Assembly: GCF_001429785.1 (NCBI RefSeq)
Contig: NZ_LMJF01000013.1
Location: 252,327 to 316,326 of the forward strand
Length of the DNA stretch: 64,000 nucleotides
Reading direction: 5' to 3'
Source: Lysobacter sp. Root916
Lineage (GTDB): Bacteria; Pseudomonadota; Gammaproteobacteria; Xanthomonadales; Xanthomonadaceae
The translations under genes and the position numbers were made by a program. This document shows positions 23,550 to 32,840 of this stretch, one piece after another. How positions within the stretch are numbered: position 1 is the first letter of the stretch; every line of letters starts with the position of its first letter. Below the pieces are notes generated by a model. It did not search any database. It worked only from the letters and a program-made list of their open reading frames with translations, and was not told the DNA's origin.

Positions 23550-24473
23550 TCAGGCCTCGACCGGCTGCGACCGCCGCGGCCATTGCCACTTCAGGTTGAC
23601 GCCCAGCGTGCCCAACACGATCAAGGCCACGCCCAGCAGTTGCACGCCGCTCAGGACGCTGCCGTAGAGCAGGTAATCCAGCAGCAGGGCGATCACCGGA
23701 TAGACGAAGGCGAGCACCGCGATCGTCACCACCGGCAGGCGCGGATAGGCCGAGTAGAACAACACGTAGCACACGCCGCTGTGGATCAGGCCCAGGCCGG
23801 CCAGCCAATACCAGTGCGGACCGATATCGGCCACGGCGGCGTAGTCGGCGAACGGCGCCAGCATGCACACGCCGACCAGGCATTGGATCAGCACCACCGC
23901 GAACGGGCGCTCGCGGCTGATCCGGCGCGACAGAATCAGCGAGGCGCCGCACAACAGCGCGGCCACGAAAGTCAGACCGATACCGAGCAGATAGCCGGCA
24001 TCGGCGCTGCGCCACAGCTTGATCGGATCGGCCGAACAGGCCACGCCGACGAAGGCCAGCGCGGTCCAGGCCCAGTCGGCCGGACGCGTGCGCTCGCCGA
24101 AGAACAACGCCGCCATCGCCAGCATCGCGAACGGGAAGAAGTGGTAGACCATGGTGGCCACGCCGATCGACGAGCGCGCCATGCCGGCGAACAGCGCGAC
24201 CCAGTTCAACACCAGCAACACGCCGCTGACGATCGCGGCGCGGATCAGCGCGGGCTCGCCGCCGAGCCCGCGCAGGTGGCCGCGTGCCAGGCCCCAGGCG
24301 ATCAGGAAGACGCTGCCGAACACGCAGCGGAAGAACACCGTGGTGATCGCGTCCTGGCCGCCCTCGTGGGCGAACACGCCGACCGAACCGATCAGGATCT
24401 CGGCGACGAACAGCTGGATCAGCGCGGTGCGCGATTCGGCGGGGGTGACGGCGGGGGCGGCGGTCGGGTTCAT
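23550..24473 (-). CDS. EamA/DMT-family transporter
   Basis: The 307-residue protein has ten predicted membrane spans in two EamA repeats (IQLFVAEILIGSVGVFAHEG at the start; WLAGLGLIHSGVCYVLFYSAYPRLPVVTIAVLAFVYPVIALLLDY in the second half). Such DMT carriers export amino acids, metabolites or drugs. It is divergent from a MocR regulator whose likely operator sits between them, so the transporter is the regulator's probable target. Confidence 0.88.
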   Translation of the reverse strand: MNPTAAPAVTPAESRTALIQLFVAEILIGSVGVFAHEGGQDAITTVFFRCVFGSVFLIAWGLARGHLRGLGGEPALIRAAIVSGVLLVLNWVALFAGMARSSIGVATMVYHFFPFAMLAMAALFFGERTRPADWAWTALAFVGVACSADPIKLWRSADAGYLLGIGLTFVAALLCGASLILSRRISRERPFAVVLIQCLVGVCMLAPFADYAAVADIGPHWYWLAGLGLIHSGVCYVLFYSAYPRLPVVTIAVLAFVYPVIALLLDYLLYGSVLSGVQLLGVALIVLGTLGVNLKWQWPRRSQPVEA

Positions 24474-24497
24474 GCGAGCAGGCTAGGGCCGCGCGCG

Positions 24498-24542
24498 CGA
24501 CCGGTACAGATTCAGTTAGACTCGGTTTCGACCGGTACAGAT
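24498..24542. promoter_or_regulatory. direct-repeat operator for the MocR regulator
   Basis: CGACCGGTACAGAT occurs at 24498-24511 and again, identical, at 24529-24542. The 31-bp offset is three helical turns, which suits binding by the two winged helices of a MocR dimer. It lies between the divergent transporter and regulator genes. Confidence 0.7.
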
Positions 24543-24574
24543 GGGCAGGCGCCGGGCCTGTCGGGAGGCCCACC

Positions 24575-25993
24575 ATGGCCAACGAGCTGCTTTACGAACG
24601 CCTGGCCGAGCGCCTGCGCGGCCAGATCCAGCGCGGCGCGCTGCGCGCGGGCGAACGCCTGCCCTCGCTGCGCCGGCTCGGGCGCGACCAGCGCATCAGC
24701 CTGGCCACCGCGGTCGAGGCCTATCTGCAACTGGAGCGCGAGGGCCTGATCGAGGCGCGTCCGCGTTCGGGCTATTACGTGCGCGCGCCGGCGGCGCCGG
24801 CGCCGCGCGCGAGCAGCCATCGGCGTCCGCGCGCGCCGCAGCCGATCCGCAACCCGGCCCTGCTCGGCGTGCTCGACGTGCTCGGCCGCTGCGACCTGAT
24901 CTCGTTGCACGCGGCCACGCCCGCGCCCTCGCTGCTGCCCACCGCCGCGCTGGCCGCGGCGGCCTCGCGGGTGATGCGCCGCAATGCCCAAGCCGCGCTC
25001 AGCTATGCGGTGCCGCAGGGCCTGGCGCCGCTGCGTGCGCGCATCGCCCAGCGCTACGCGCAGTGCGGCGTCGACGTGGACCCCGACGAGATCGTGATCA
25101 CCGCCGGCGCGATGGAGGCGATCAGCCTGTCCCTGCGCACGGTCGCGCGCGCGGGCGACGTGGTCCTGGTCGAAACCCCGACCTATTACGGCCTGCTGCA
25201 GGCGGTGGCCGAACTCGGCCTGCGCGTGATCGAGATCCCCAACCGCCCCGGTCAGGGCATCGATCCCAGCCGCTTGTCCGAACTGCTGGAGCGGCATGCG
25301 GTGCGCGCGGCGGTGCTGGTGCCCAACTTCAACAATCCGGTCGGCAGCCTCACCGGCGATGCGGACAAGCGCCGCATCGTCGCCGCCTGCGCCGCGCACG
25401 GCACGGTGCTGATCGAGGACGATCTGTACGGCGAGCTCGCCTATTCCGGCGAACGCCCCAGCCCGCTGCGCCGCTACGACGAGGGCGGCGGCGTGATCAC
25501 CTGCGGCTCCTATTCCAAGATGCTGGCACCGGGCCTGCGCGTGGGCTGGGTGCTGGGCGGTCGCTGGGCGACCGCGTTGCTGCGCGCGAAGTGCTTCTCG
25601 ACCGTGGCCACCTCGACGCTGTCGCAGCTCACCATCGTCGAGTACCTGGAACGCCACGACTTCGACCGCGGCCTGCGCCGCTTGCGTCGCGAATTAGCTA
25701 TCAACGCTCAGCGCTACCGCGAGGCGATCGCGCTGCATTGGCCGGCCGGCACCTGCGTGAGCGCGCCGGCCGGCGGCATGGCGCTGTGGCTGGAGCTGCC
25801 GCCGCAGGTCCAGGGCCAGGCGGTGTTCGAAGCTGCGCTCGCGCGCGGCATCGGCACCCTGCCCGGGCACCTGTTCTCCAACCGCGGCGATTACGACCGC
25901 CACCTGCGCCTGAGCTGCGGCCAGCCCTGGAGCGAGCAGGTCGAAACCGCGCTGCGCACGGTCGGCGGACTGGCCGCCGCGCTGGCCGACTGA
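24575..25993 (+). CDS. MocR-family transcriptional regulator (GntR HTH + aminotransferase fold)
   Basis: This 472-residue protein has an N-terminal GntR winged helix (LLYERLAERLRGQIQRGALRAGERLPSLRRLGRDQRISLATAVEAYLQLEREGLI) and a C-terminal fold-type I aminotransferase domain with the PLP lysine in GSYSKMLAPGLRVGW and the Asp in LIEDDLYGEL. MocR proteins use PLP or its adducts to sense amino acids, vitamin B6 or similar ligands. It is divergent from, and likely regulates, the DMT transporter. Confidence 0.92.
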   Translation: MANELLYERLAERLRGQIQRGALRAGERLPSLRRLGRDQRISLATAVEAYLQLEREGLIEARPRSGYYVRAPAAPAPRASSHRRPRAPQPIRNPALLGVLDVLGRCDLISLHAATPAPSLLPTAALAAAASRVMRRNAQAALSYAVPQGLAPLRARIAQRYAQCGVDVDPDEIVITAGAMEAISLSLRTVARAGDVVLVETPTYYGLLQAVAELGLRVIEIPNRPGQGIDPSRLSELLERHAVRAAVLVPNFNNPVGSLTGDADKRRIVAACAAHGTVLIEDDLYGELAYSGERPSPLRRYDEGGGVITCGSYSKMLAPGLRVGWVLGGRWATALLRAKCFSTVATSTLSQLTIVEYLERHDFDRGLRRLRRELAINAQRYREAIALHWPAGTCVSAPAGGMALWLELPPQVQGQAVFEAALARGIGTLPGHLFSNRGDYDRHLRLSCGQPWSEQVETALRTVGGLAAALAD

Positions 25994-26073
25994 GGGCGAA
26001 ACCGCGACCGCTGTCCGCCCATCGCGACGGCCGGCGTTGGAGCATGAGGGAACCACCGCACAGGGAGTGCAGC

Positions 26074-26892
26074 ATGAACATCGGCAACAACAATCTGGTC
26101 CTGAGCAAATATCCGGCGGCGATCGAGAAGCATCCCGACGCCAGGCGCGCCCTGTGTTTCGGCGACTCCTGGTTCCAGTACGTGCCGCATCCGACCGACC
26201 TCAACAAGCAGATCGCGCGGCTGTTCAAGCGGACCCTGTTCCTGCGCGAGGGCGTGGCCGGCCGCGACAGCGCGATGTGGAAGGCGGCGCTGCCGCGCAT
26301 CCAGCGCGAGATCGGCACCTTCGGCTTCGACGCGATCCTGCTGTCCAACGGCGGCAACGACATCGTCGGCGAGGAACTGCGCGAGTTCGTCAAGACCGCC
26401 GCGCAACCGCAATCCACCGGCGCGGGGCCCTGGGGCGAGATCCCGCCGGAGGTGTTCGACCACATCCGCCTGGAAACCTTCGAGCACGCGCTGCGCTACG
26501 CGATCAAGGACATGAAGGAAGTGGTGCAGATGCGCGACCTGCTCTCGCGCGACACCATCATCTACGTGCACACCTACGACTACATCTTCCCCAGCGGTAA
26601 GGCGTTCAAGCTCGGGCCGTTCACCATGGGGCCCTGGGTCAAGCCGTTCCTGGACAATGTGGGGCTCACCGATCCCAAGGGCCAGCGCGTGGTCACGAGC
26701 TGGCTGGTCGATCAGTTCGCGCGCGCGCTGCGCGCGTTCGTGTCGCAGAACGCCAACATGCGCCTGGTCGATTCGCGCGGCACGCTCAAGACCGCGTCGC
26801 AGTGGGAGAACGAGATCCACCCGGTCGCCAGCGGCTTCGAGGCGATCGCCAGGAAATGCTGGAAACCCGCCCTGACCGGCGTACTGGAGTAA
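26074..26892 (+). CDS. SGNH/GDSL-type hydrolase
   Basis: The 272-residue protein has block I CFGDSWFQYV, block III LSNGGNDIVG and block V EIHPVASGFEAIA, giving the Ser, Asn, and Asp/His positions of SGNH hydrolases, though the block I motif is GDSW instead of GDSL. It lacks a signal peptide, which is unusual for a lipase/esterase. A cagggagtgcag site precedes ATG 26074. Substrate unknown. Confidence 0.75.
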   Translation: MNIGNNNLVLSKYPAAIEKHPDARRALCFGDSWFQYVPHPTDLNKQIARLFKRTLFLREGVAGRDSAMWKAALPRIQREIGTFGFDAILLSNGGNDIVGEELREFVKTAAQPQSTGAGPWGEIPPEVFDHIRLETFEHALRYAIKDMKEVVQMRDLLSRDTIIYVHTYDYIFPSGKAFKLGPFTMGPWVKPFLDNVGLTDPKGQRVVTSWLVDQFARALRAFVSQNANMRLVDSRGTLKTASQWENEIHPVASGFEAIARKCWKPALTGVLE

Positions 26893-26957
26893 GCCGACCC
26901 TGGGCTAGACTGCGGGCGCGCCGTGCGGCGCGCCCCACTGTCCCGCCCGAGGTCGCG

Positions 26958-27518
26958 ATGAAAACCCTGTTGCTGTGGTCGCTGCTGCTGAGCTCCGCTC
27001 CCGCCTTGGCCGCCGAGGCTCCGCCCCCGCCGGCGCCCGCGTCGGTCACGGTCACCTCGCCGCAGCCGCTGCCCACCGACGACCGCATCAAGGTGTTTCT
27101 GGCCGGCACCATCGACATGGGCGGCAGCGAGAACTGGCAGGCCCGGGTCGAGCAGGCCCTGGCCGACGAAGGCGTGGTGCTGCTGAATCCGCGCCGCGCA
27201 GACTGGAACCCGGCCTGGAAGCCCTCCGCCGCGGAGCCGGAATTCCGCAAACAAGTCGAGTGGGAACTGAGCGCGCTCAACCGCGCCGACGTGATCCTGA
27301 TGTATTTCGCGCCGGCCTCGCAGAGCCCGATCACCCTGCTCGAACTGGGCCTGCACGCGCCCTCCGGCAAAGTGTTGCTGGCCTGTCCGGAAGGCTATTG
27401 GCGCAAAGGCAACGTCGATATCACCGCCGACCGCTACGGCGTGCCGCGCTACGAATCGCTGGACGCGCTGATCGCCGGCGTGCGCGCGCGCCTGGCCGAA
27501 CTGCGCCGGCAACGCTAG
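26958..27518 (+). CDS. secreted protein with nucleoside 2-deoxyribosyltransferase fold
   Basis: The 186-residue protein has a signal peptide (MKTLLLWSLLLSSAPALAAEA), a Pro linker, and a domain that matches the nucleoside 2-deoxyribosyltransferase-like family: IKVFLAGTIDMGGSENWQARVEQAL, VVLLNPRRADWN, FRKQVEWELSALNRADVILMYFAPASQSPITLLELGLHA. The Glu of LLELG corresponds to the catalytic Glu of the family. These proteins are normally cytoplasmic, so export is odd. Nucleotide or NAD-type substrate is a guess. Confidence 0.75.
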   Translation: MKTLLLWSLLLSSAPALAAEAPPPPAPASVTVTSPQPLPTDDRIKVFLAGTIDMGGSENWQARVEQALADEGVVLLNPRRADWNPAWKPSAAEPEFRKQVEWELSALNRADVILMYFAPASQSPITLLELGLHAPSGKVLLACPEGYWRKGNVDITADRYGVPRYESLDALIAGVRARLAELRRQR

Positions 27519-27581
27519 GCGCGTGGTCTCAGGCTGTGCGATGAGCCCGGTCCATACTGATCGACCCATGCGAGGCCATGC

Positions 27582-28733
27582 ATGAGCGCAGCACGCAATA
27601 TCGTCGTCTGCCTGGACGGCACCAACAATTCCCCCGCCGACGCGCGCACCCATGTGCAGCGCCTGTACCGGCTGATCGAAAAGTCCCAGTCGCAGCTCAC
27701 CTACTACCAGCCCGGCGTGGGCACGCTGGAGCCGATCGGCGTGCTCGGCCCGATGCGGCGCCGGGTGCTGATGGGGTTGGACTCGGCCAGCGGCTGGATG
27801 CTGCAGCGGCACGTCTGCGCGGCCTACGAATTCCTGTCCGACGCCTACCGCGAAGGCGACCGCCTGTACCTGTTCGGCTTCAGCCGCGGCGCCTATTCGG
27901 TGCGCGTGCTGGCCGGCATGCTCAACACGGTGGGTCTGCTGCAACCGGGCATGCACGAGATGGTCGCGTTCGCCTGGCAAGCCTATGCGAGCATGCCCAC
28001 GCCACCGCGCCGGACCGCGGCGCCGCCGCCGCGCCAGCAGCAGGCGCTGCGCGATTACTTCCGCCGCATCCGCAGTTTCCGCAAAAGCTATTCGCGGCGC
28101 GTGCCGGTGCATTTCCTCGGCTTGTGGGACACGGTCAGCTCGGTCGGTCTGCCCTGGTTGCCGCGCGTGTACAGCCACACCGCGTCCAATCCCAGCGTCG
28201 CCACCGTGCGCCAGGCCATGGCGCTGGACGAGCGCCGCGGCAACTTCGTGCAGAACCTGTGGACGCGCACGCCGCCGCCGGGCCAGGACGTGCGCGAAAT
28301 CTGGTTCGCCGGCGGCCACGGCGATGTCGGCGGCGGTTACCCCACGGGCGGGCGCGAGCTGGAGCTGGCGCGTATCCCGCTGGCCTGGATGCTGCGCGAG
28401 GCGGAAGCCGCGGGCCTGCTCAGCGATCCCAGCGCGCGCGCCGACGCCGGCTTGCCCGATCTCGACGACGACGAGGCCCTGCGGCGATTCGCGCTGGCGC
28501 CGCGCCACGACGAAATCCGGCGCTGGCTGTGGCAGTTGTCCGAACGCCTGCCGATCCCGCGTTGGTCCCAAGCCGCCGATGGCCGCTGGCAGCGGCGCTG
28601 GCAACCGCATCGCGAGCGCGCCCGCACGCTGCGCGCGGGCGCGCTGGTGCACGAGAGCGTGTACCTGCGCCGCGAGCTGGACCCGACTTACCGGCCCGTC
28701 AACCTGCGCGAGGACGCGCAACGGGTGCGCTGA
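27582..28733 (+). CDS. DUF2235 (Tle1-like) phospholipase-type alpha/beta hydrolase
   Basis: This 383-residue protein has the DUF2235 catalytic domain: RNIVVCLDGTNN at the start, the nucleophile elbow GFSRGAYSVR, FLGLWDTVSSVG, and WFAGGHGDVGGGY, which holds the Asp/His of the triad. The same domain forms the catalytic part of T6SS effector Tle1 phospholipases. No VgrG, PAAR or immunity gene is adjacent, so it may be a stand-alone lipase. It has no signal peptide. The C-terminal part is short compared with Tle1. Confidence 0.85.
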   Translation: MSAARNIVVCLDGTNNSPADARTHVQRLYRLIEKSQSQLTYYQPGVGTLEPIGVLGPMRRRVLMGLDSASGWMLQRHVCAAYEFLSDAYREGDRLYLFGFSRGAYSVRVLAGMLNTVGLLQPGMHEMVAFAWQAYASMPTPPRRTAAPPPRQQQALRDYFRRIRSFRKSYSRRVPVHFLGLWDTVSSVGLPWLPRVYSHTASNPSVATVRQAMALDERRGNFVQNLWTRTPPPGQDVREIWFAGGHGDVGGGYPTGGRELELARIPLAWMLREAEAAGLLSDPSARADAGLPDLDDDEALRRFALAPRHDEIRRWLWQLSERLPIPRWSQAADGRWQRRWQPHRERARTLRAGALVHESVYLRRELDPTYRPVNLREDAQRVR

Positions 28734-28742
28734 GCGCGCGCC

Positions 28743-29438
28743 TCAACGCGTGGGCGCGCCCTGCCCGAACAGGATCCGGCGCTGCTCGTCGCTGATGCTG
28801 GTGTTGGGCGCATAGGCATCGGGCGTGTCGGCGTAGGTGGCCTGCACCGCCGGGCGCTCGCGCATGCGCTCGAACCAGCGCCGCAGTTCCGGGAAATCCT
28901 GCAAGGACTGCCCGTGCGAGGCGTGCGGCACGATCCAGGGGTAGCAGGCCATGTCGGCGATCGAATACGCGTCGGCGATGTAGTCGCGTCCGGCCAGCCT
29001 GCGATCGAGCACGCCGTACAGGCGATGGGTCTCGCGGGTGTAGCGGTCGATCGCGTAGGGCACCTTCTCCGGCGCGTAGATGTTGAAGTGGCCGATCTGC
29101 CCGGCCATCGGGCCGAGTCCGCCGACCTGCCAGTACAGCCATTGCAGCGTCTGCGCGCGGGCGCGCGCGTCGCTGGGCAGGAAGCGGCCGGTCTTGTCGG
29201 CCAGGTACTGCAGCATCGCGCCGGATTCGAACAGCGCCAGCGGCGCGCCGCCGTCGGCGGGGGCGTGATCGACCAGGGCCGGAATCTTGTTGTTGGGCGA
29301 TATCTTCAGGAACTCGGCATCGAACTGTTCGCCCTTGCCGATGTTGACCGGCAGCAGGCGATGCACGAGCCCGGATTCGAGCATGAACAGCTTGAGCTTG
29401 AGGCCGTTGGGCGTGGGCCAGAAATACAGGTCGATCAT
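28743..29438 (-). CDS. glutathione S-transferase, YfcG-like
   Basis: The 231-residue protein has MIDLYFWPTPNGLKLKLFMLE, the SPNNKIPALVDH cis-Pro loop and LFESGAMLQYLADKTGRFLP with the glutathione-binding ES pair. The Thr/Pro-Asn (TPNG) active-site segment is that of YfcG/YghU-type disulfide-bond oxidoreductases. Its start overlaps the stop of an upstream dehalogenase remnant by 4 bp. Cytoplasmic detoxification or thiol redox is likely. Confidence 0.88.
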   Translation of the reverse strand: MIDLYFWPTPNGLKLKLFMLESGLVHRLLPVNIGKGEQFDAEFLKISPNNKIPALVDHAPADGGAPLALFESGAMLQYLADKTGRFLPSDARARAQTLQWLYWQVGGLGPMAGQIGHFNIYAPEKVPYAIDRYTRETHRLYGVLDRRLAGRDYIADAYSIADMACYPWIVPHASHGQSLQDFPELRRWFERMRERPAVQATYADTPDAYAPNTSISDEQRRILFGQGAPTR

Positions 29439-29606
29439 GAGCGCGCTCCGACGTGGGGATGGGCGGGATCGTACGCCTCGTCGCCGCGGACCTCGGCGAC
29501 GAAGTCGCGCAGCGCGCGGCCGATCTCGTCCGGTGAATCTTCCTGCAAATAGCGGATGCCGGGTAGCGCGACCTCGCGCTGGTTGAGTCCGCTACGGCAG
29601 AAACTC
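29435..29606 (-). pseudogene. C-terminal remnant of a haloalkane dehalogenase-like hydrolase
   Basis: The residues RSFCRSGLNQREV, PGIRYLQEDSPDEIGRALRDFVAEV match the C-terminal end of haloalkane dehalogenases (FCRxxPNQREV...IHFxQEDSPxEIGxAL). Everything before this point, including the nucleophile Asp, is missing, and no start codon with a ribosome-binding site is present. It is a broken gene whose stop still overlaps the GST start, showing an older operon. Confidence 0.6.
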
Positions 29607-29654
29607 CGCGCACCCCCGACCACTGTGCGCTCGGGCCGGGGTACGAGGCCGAGC

Positions 29655-29679
29655 TGAGGGCGCTTGCGGCGCCCTCAGC
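29655..29679. terminator. 10-bp hairpin downstream of the phosphoesterase gene
   Basis: CTGAGGGCGC and GCGCCCTCAG pair perfectly with a 5-nt loop, 22 bp after the stop of the phosphoesterase gene on the minus strand. No T-run is present. Confidence 0.55.
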
Positions 29680-29700
29680 GGTACCGCATCGATCCAGGCC

Positions 29701-32043
29701 TCAGAACGTCACGCTCCAACTATCGATCTTGCCTACGTCGCCGCCGGCGTTGTCGTTCACGCGCAGCTTCCACGTCCCATTCAGCGTCTCGCTGGACAAG
29801 TTCAAGGTAACCGTCTTGTTGACGTTGTCCGCGCTGCCGCCGGTGCGGTTGTGGAGGTTGTAAAGCGAACCGTCCGGCGCCACCAGGTCCACCTTCAAGT
29901 CGCCCTGATAGGTGTGCACGATCGCCACCGTCACCGAAGCGTTGCTGGGGGCATTGCCGCTGCGACCGGAGACCGTGATCGGGCTGTCGACCGTGGCGTT
30001 GTCGCTGATGGTGTAGTCGGCGGTGTTGCTGTAGGTCTGCACCCCGCTGGCGGTCACCGTGACCGAGGCGGTCTTGGTGTTGCTGGCGCCGCCGTTGTCG
30101 GTCACGGTCAGGGCCACCGTGTAGGTGCCCGCCGCCGCATAGGTCTTGCTGGGGTTGGTCGCGGTCGACGTGGTGCCGTCGCCGAAGGTCCAGCTGCGCG
30201 AGACGATGCTGCCGTCGCTGTCGCTGGAGCTGTCGGTGAAGGCCACGCTGAGGCCGCTGGCCGACGAGGCGAAGTTCGCCGTCGGCGGCGCGTTTCCGCC
30301 GCTGCCGGTGTAGCTCAGGGTCAGCTTGGGCGCCGAGGCGCCTTCGCGCGAACTCCAGTCCACGCCGTCGATCACGCCGGAGGCATTGACCAGCACCACG
30401 CCGTGATTGGCGACCGCGCCCGAAGCCCAGTTCTCGACCAGCTGCACGCCGGCGGCGTTGAGCGCGATGGTCTGGGTGCCGGTGGCGCTGGGCGTGACCG
30501 TGCCCAGCTTGGTGCCCAGGGTCGCGCCGGCATAAGTCGCATCGGCCTCGGTCCAGGCGCCGGTGACCTGGTACAGATCGTAGGCCCCGTTGGACAGGTT
30601 GCTGACGTTGAGCGAGACCGTCGCCGAGGTGATGTCCAACCCGGCCGCGGCGCCCAGGTTCCAGCCCATCAGGCCGCGCAGCTGCACGCCGGCGTCGTCG
30701 CCGTCGGCGTACAGCACCGCGCCGTTGTCGCGGCTGCCGTTGGACTTCACGGTGACGTCGCGCACCGCGTCCAGGGTCATGCTGTTGGCCGGCGGCGCGC
30801 CCTTGTTGCAGGTGCCGCTGAAACTGTCGGTGTAGCTGCTGCCGGCCTTGGGCACGAACTCGCCGGTGTAGCCCGTGGCGGTGAGGCTGAGCTTGAGCAC
30901 GCCGTGGGTGCTGGCGTTGCTGGCCTCGAGCAGGGGATGGCTGCCGTTGAGGCCGTAGAACGCGCGTCCGCCGGTGCCGACCAGGACCTGACGGATGCCG
31001 TCGCTGGCCGCGGCCTGACTGGGATTCATCTTGCCGTAGCGCTGGTAGTTATGGTCGTGGCCGACCAGCACCAGGTCGGCCTTGGCCGCGTACAGCGCAT
31101 CCCAGAACGGCTTCACCTGGCTGTAGCCGGTGTAGTTGCCGCGACTCACCAGCGGATGGTGGAAGTAGGCCGCGGTGCAGGGCTTGGTGTTCGCGGCCAG
31201 ATCGTTCTGCAGCCAGGTGATCTGGGCGCTGGCGACGGTGCCGCCGGACATGGTGTTGAGGGCGATGAAATGCCATTCGCCCACGTCCCAGCTGTAATAG
31301 CCCTTGCTGCGATCGCCGGCCGGACCGGTCTGCGCGCCGACGCCGTTGAAGTAGTCGAAGTAACCGCTGGCGCCGCTGGTGTTGTACTCGTGATTGCCGG
31401 GCGTGGGGCTGGTCAGGGCCTTGAAGCGGCCCCAGGTCGGCGCGTAGCGGTTGTTGTATTCGCTGAGCGTGCCGCTGCTGTAGGCGTTGTCGCCTGCGGT
31501 GAACACCGCGGTGGGATTGATCGCCACGATCAGGTCCGAGGTGCCCGCGCAGGCGTTGCCGCTGCTGTCGCAGATGTCGCCGGCGCCGGCCACGATCACC
31601 GGGCTGGCGGCCAGCGCGCGCGTGCCGTAGTCGTAGCTGTCCAGTTCGTAACGGCTGTCGGGATTGCCGAAGTAGGACTGGATCTCGACGCAATCGCCGC
31701 GCAAGGCGCGCGCGTGGAAGGAGCGGCCGTTCCAGTGCGCGCCTTCGAAGTGGTAGACATCGCCGCCGGAGCTGCGGATGACCAGGGAGTCGTACGGCTT
31801 GAGCTCCAGCGCCTTGAAGCCCAGGCGTATCCATTTGGCGCCGGCCTGGCAGACGCGGTTGCCGGGCGTGGCCAGCATCGAGGCGCCGCGCGCGGGCGCG
31901 ATCCTTTGCGTGACCGCGTCGTCTTCCGACAATTGCAGGGTGCGTTGCGCGGCGCCCGCGTTCGGCGCGAGTACGAGCGCGCCTGCCAGCGCTAGCGTCG
32001 CGGTCGCGCCGAGGCGCAGCCGTTCCTTGTGGGTCTTGTTCAC
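29701..32043 (-). CDS. secreted metallophosphoesterase with DNRLRE, PKD and P domains
   Basis: The roughly 780-residue protein has a signal peptide ([22 protein letters not shown]), a calcineurin-like phosphoesterase domain with [32 protein letters not shown] and [10 protein letters not shown] supplying the metal ligands, a DNRLRE-type beta domain ([26 protein letters not shown]), a PKD domain ([18 protein letters not shown]) and a C-terminal proprotein-convertase P domain ([22 protein letters not shown]). The P domain is common at the C-terminus of secreted Lysobacter hydrolases. GTG 32043 after aggaag is preferred; ATG 32067 would add eight residues before the basic N-region. Confidence 0.85.
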   Translation of the reverse strand: MNKTHKERLRLGATATLALAGALVLAPNAGAAQRTLQLSEDDAVTQRIAPARGASMLATPGNRVCQAGAKWIRLGFKALELKPYDSLVIRSSGGDVYHFEGAHWNGRSFHARALRGDCVEIQSYFGNPDSRYELDSYDYGTRALAASPVIVAGAGDICDSSGNACAGTSDLIVAINPTAVFTAGDNAYSSGTLSEYNNRYAPTWGRFKALTSPTPGNHEYNTSGASGYFDYFNGVGAQTGPAGDRSKGYYSWDVGEWHFIALNTMSGGTVASAQITWLQNDLAANTKPCTAAYFHHPLVSRGNYTGYSQVKPFWDALYAAKADLVLVGHDHNYQRYGKMNPSQAAASDGIRQVLVGTGGRAFYGLNGSHPLLEASNASTHGVLKLSLTATGYTGEFVPKAGSSYTDSFSGTCNKGAPPANSMTLDAVRDVTVKSNGSRDNGAVLYADGDDAGVQLRGLMGWNLGAAAGLDITSATVSLNVSNLSNGAYDLYQVTGAWTEADATYAGATLGTKLGTVTPSATGTQTIALNAAGVQLVENWASGAVANHGVVLVNASGVIDGVDWSSREGASAPKLTLSYTGSGGNAPPTANFASSASGLSVAFTDSSSDSDGSIVSRSWTFGDGTTSTATNPSKTYAAAGTYTVALTVTDNGGASNTKTASVTVTASGVQTYSNTADYTISDNATVDSPITVSGRSGNAPSNASVTVAIVHTYQGDLKVDLVAPDGSLYNLHNRTGGSADNVNKTVTLNLSSETLNGTWKLRVNDNAGGDVGKIDSWSVTF

Positions 32044-32840
32044 TGGAATCTTCCTGGTTGGTTCCATCGTGGCTGTGCGGCTTGCGCCGGTTCGCTGCGC
32101 TCAGGGCGTTGCGCGCGGCGGGCAATGGCCCCACCGGGTACGCGACTCCGATCGCCGCCGGACGCTGCGCGCCGGCGTAACGGACTGCAGTCCACCGACG
32201 GCACGGCCCTCACGGACCGTCGGTGCAATCGCCGCGCACGCGCCCCCCGCGCTTGCGCTGCGTGTTCGCGCCCCTAGCGGACTGCGCCGCTTGTGGGGTC
32301 CGACGACAACGCAGCGGATCATCGTTGCGTTGCGGCCGCGCGACTGTGGCGGGCATCACAACGCGATGCGCCGATCCTGCGTCGGTGTACGATCGCGCCG
32401 GCTATGCTGTCGCAGCTTTGTTGCAATCAGGCGTTAGGCTGAGGAGTCTTCTTCATCCTGCGTCTGCGGCCGCGACGCCGCCCAGCTCTGTCGACTGCGC
32501 CGCCACCGGATTACGCTGGTGCTGACGCTTCTTGTCGGAGCGGCGTAAGCCGCGACTGCGCGACCGCTCTTGGCGACGCGCTCGCGGCTTACGCCGCTCC
32601 CACAGGAAGCAACGGCTTCCATCTGGGGGGGGCGATGGGGCAGCGATGCGTTCGCACAAACGGAAACGACGGTCGGTGCCGGCGATCCAAGTTCGCCGCC
32701 CCTGGCCCACGCGCACGGCCGCTCATCGGCCCTCAACCGCTGCACGGCCGAGCCGCGCAGGCGGCGATTGACCTGCGCCGCGACCGGAGCGAGCATCGGA
32801 CGCTATGCGCGGCCCACGCGCCCCAGGCAAGGACGACCCC
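32044..32840. other. about 0.8-kb intergenic region without a clear gene
   Basis: No frame here has a ribosome-binding site and protein-like composition. A 9-bp inverted repeat (CACCGACGG ... CCGTCGGTG, 32193-32225) may be regulatory for the phosphoesterase gene. A paired REP element occupies 32537-32600. Confidence 0.5.
32537..32600. repeat. paired REP element (BIME-like)
   Basis: GGAGCGGCGTAAGCCGCGA at 32537-32555 is followed by its inverted copy TCGCGGCTTACGCCGCTCC at 32582-32600 and by cacagga. A second inverted pair with the same core occurs at 53053-53158. Confidence 0.8.

Noticed and set aside
32434-32796. 120-codon minus-strand frame over the REP pair
   Set aside because: It reads through both REP arms and has no start signal; this is intergenic DNA.
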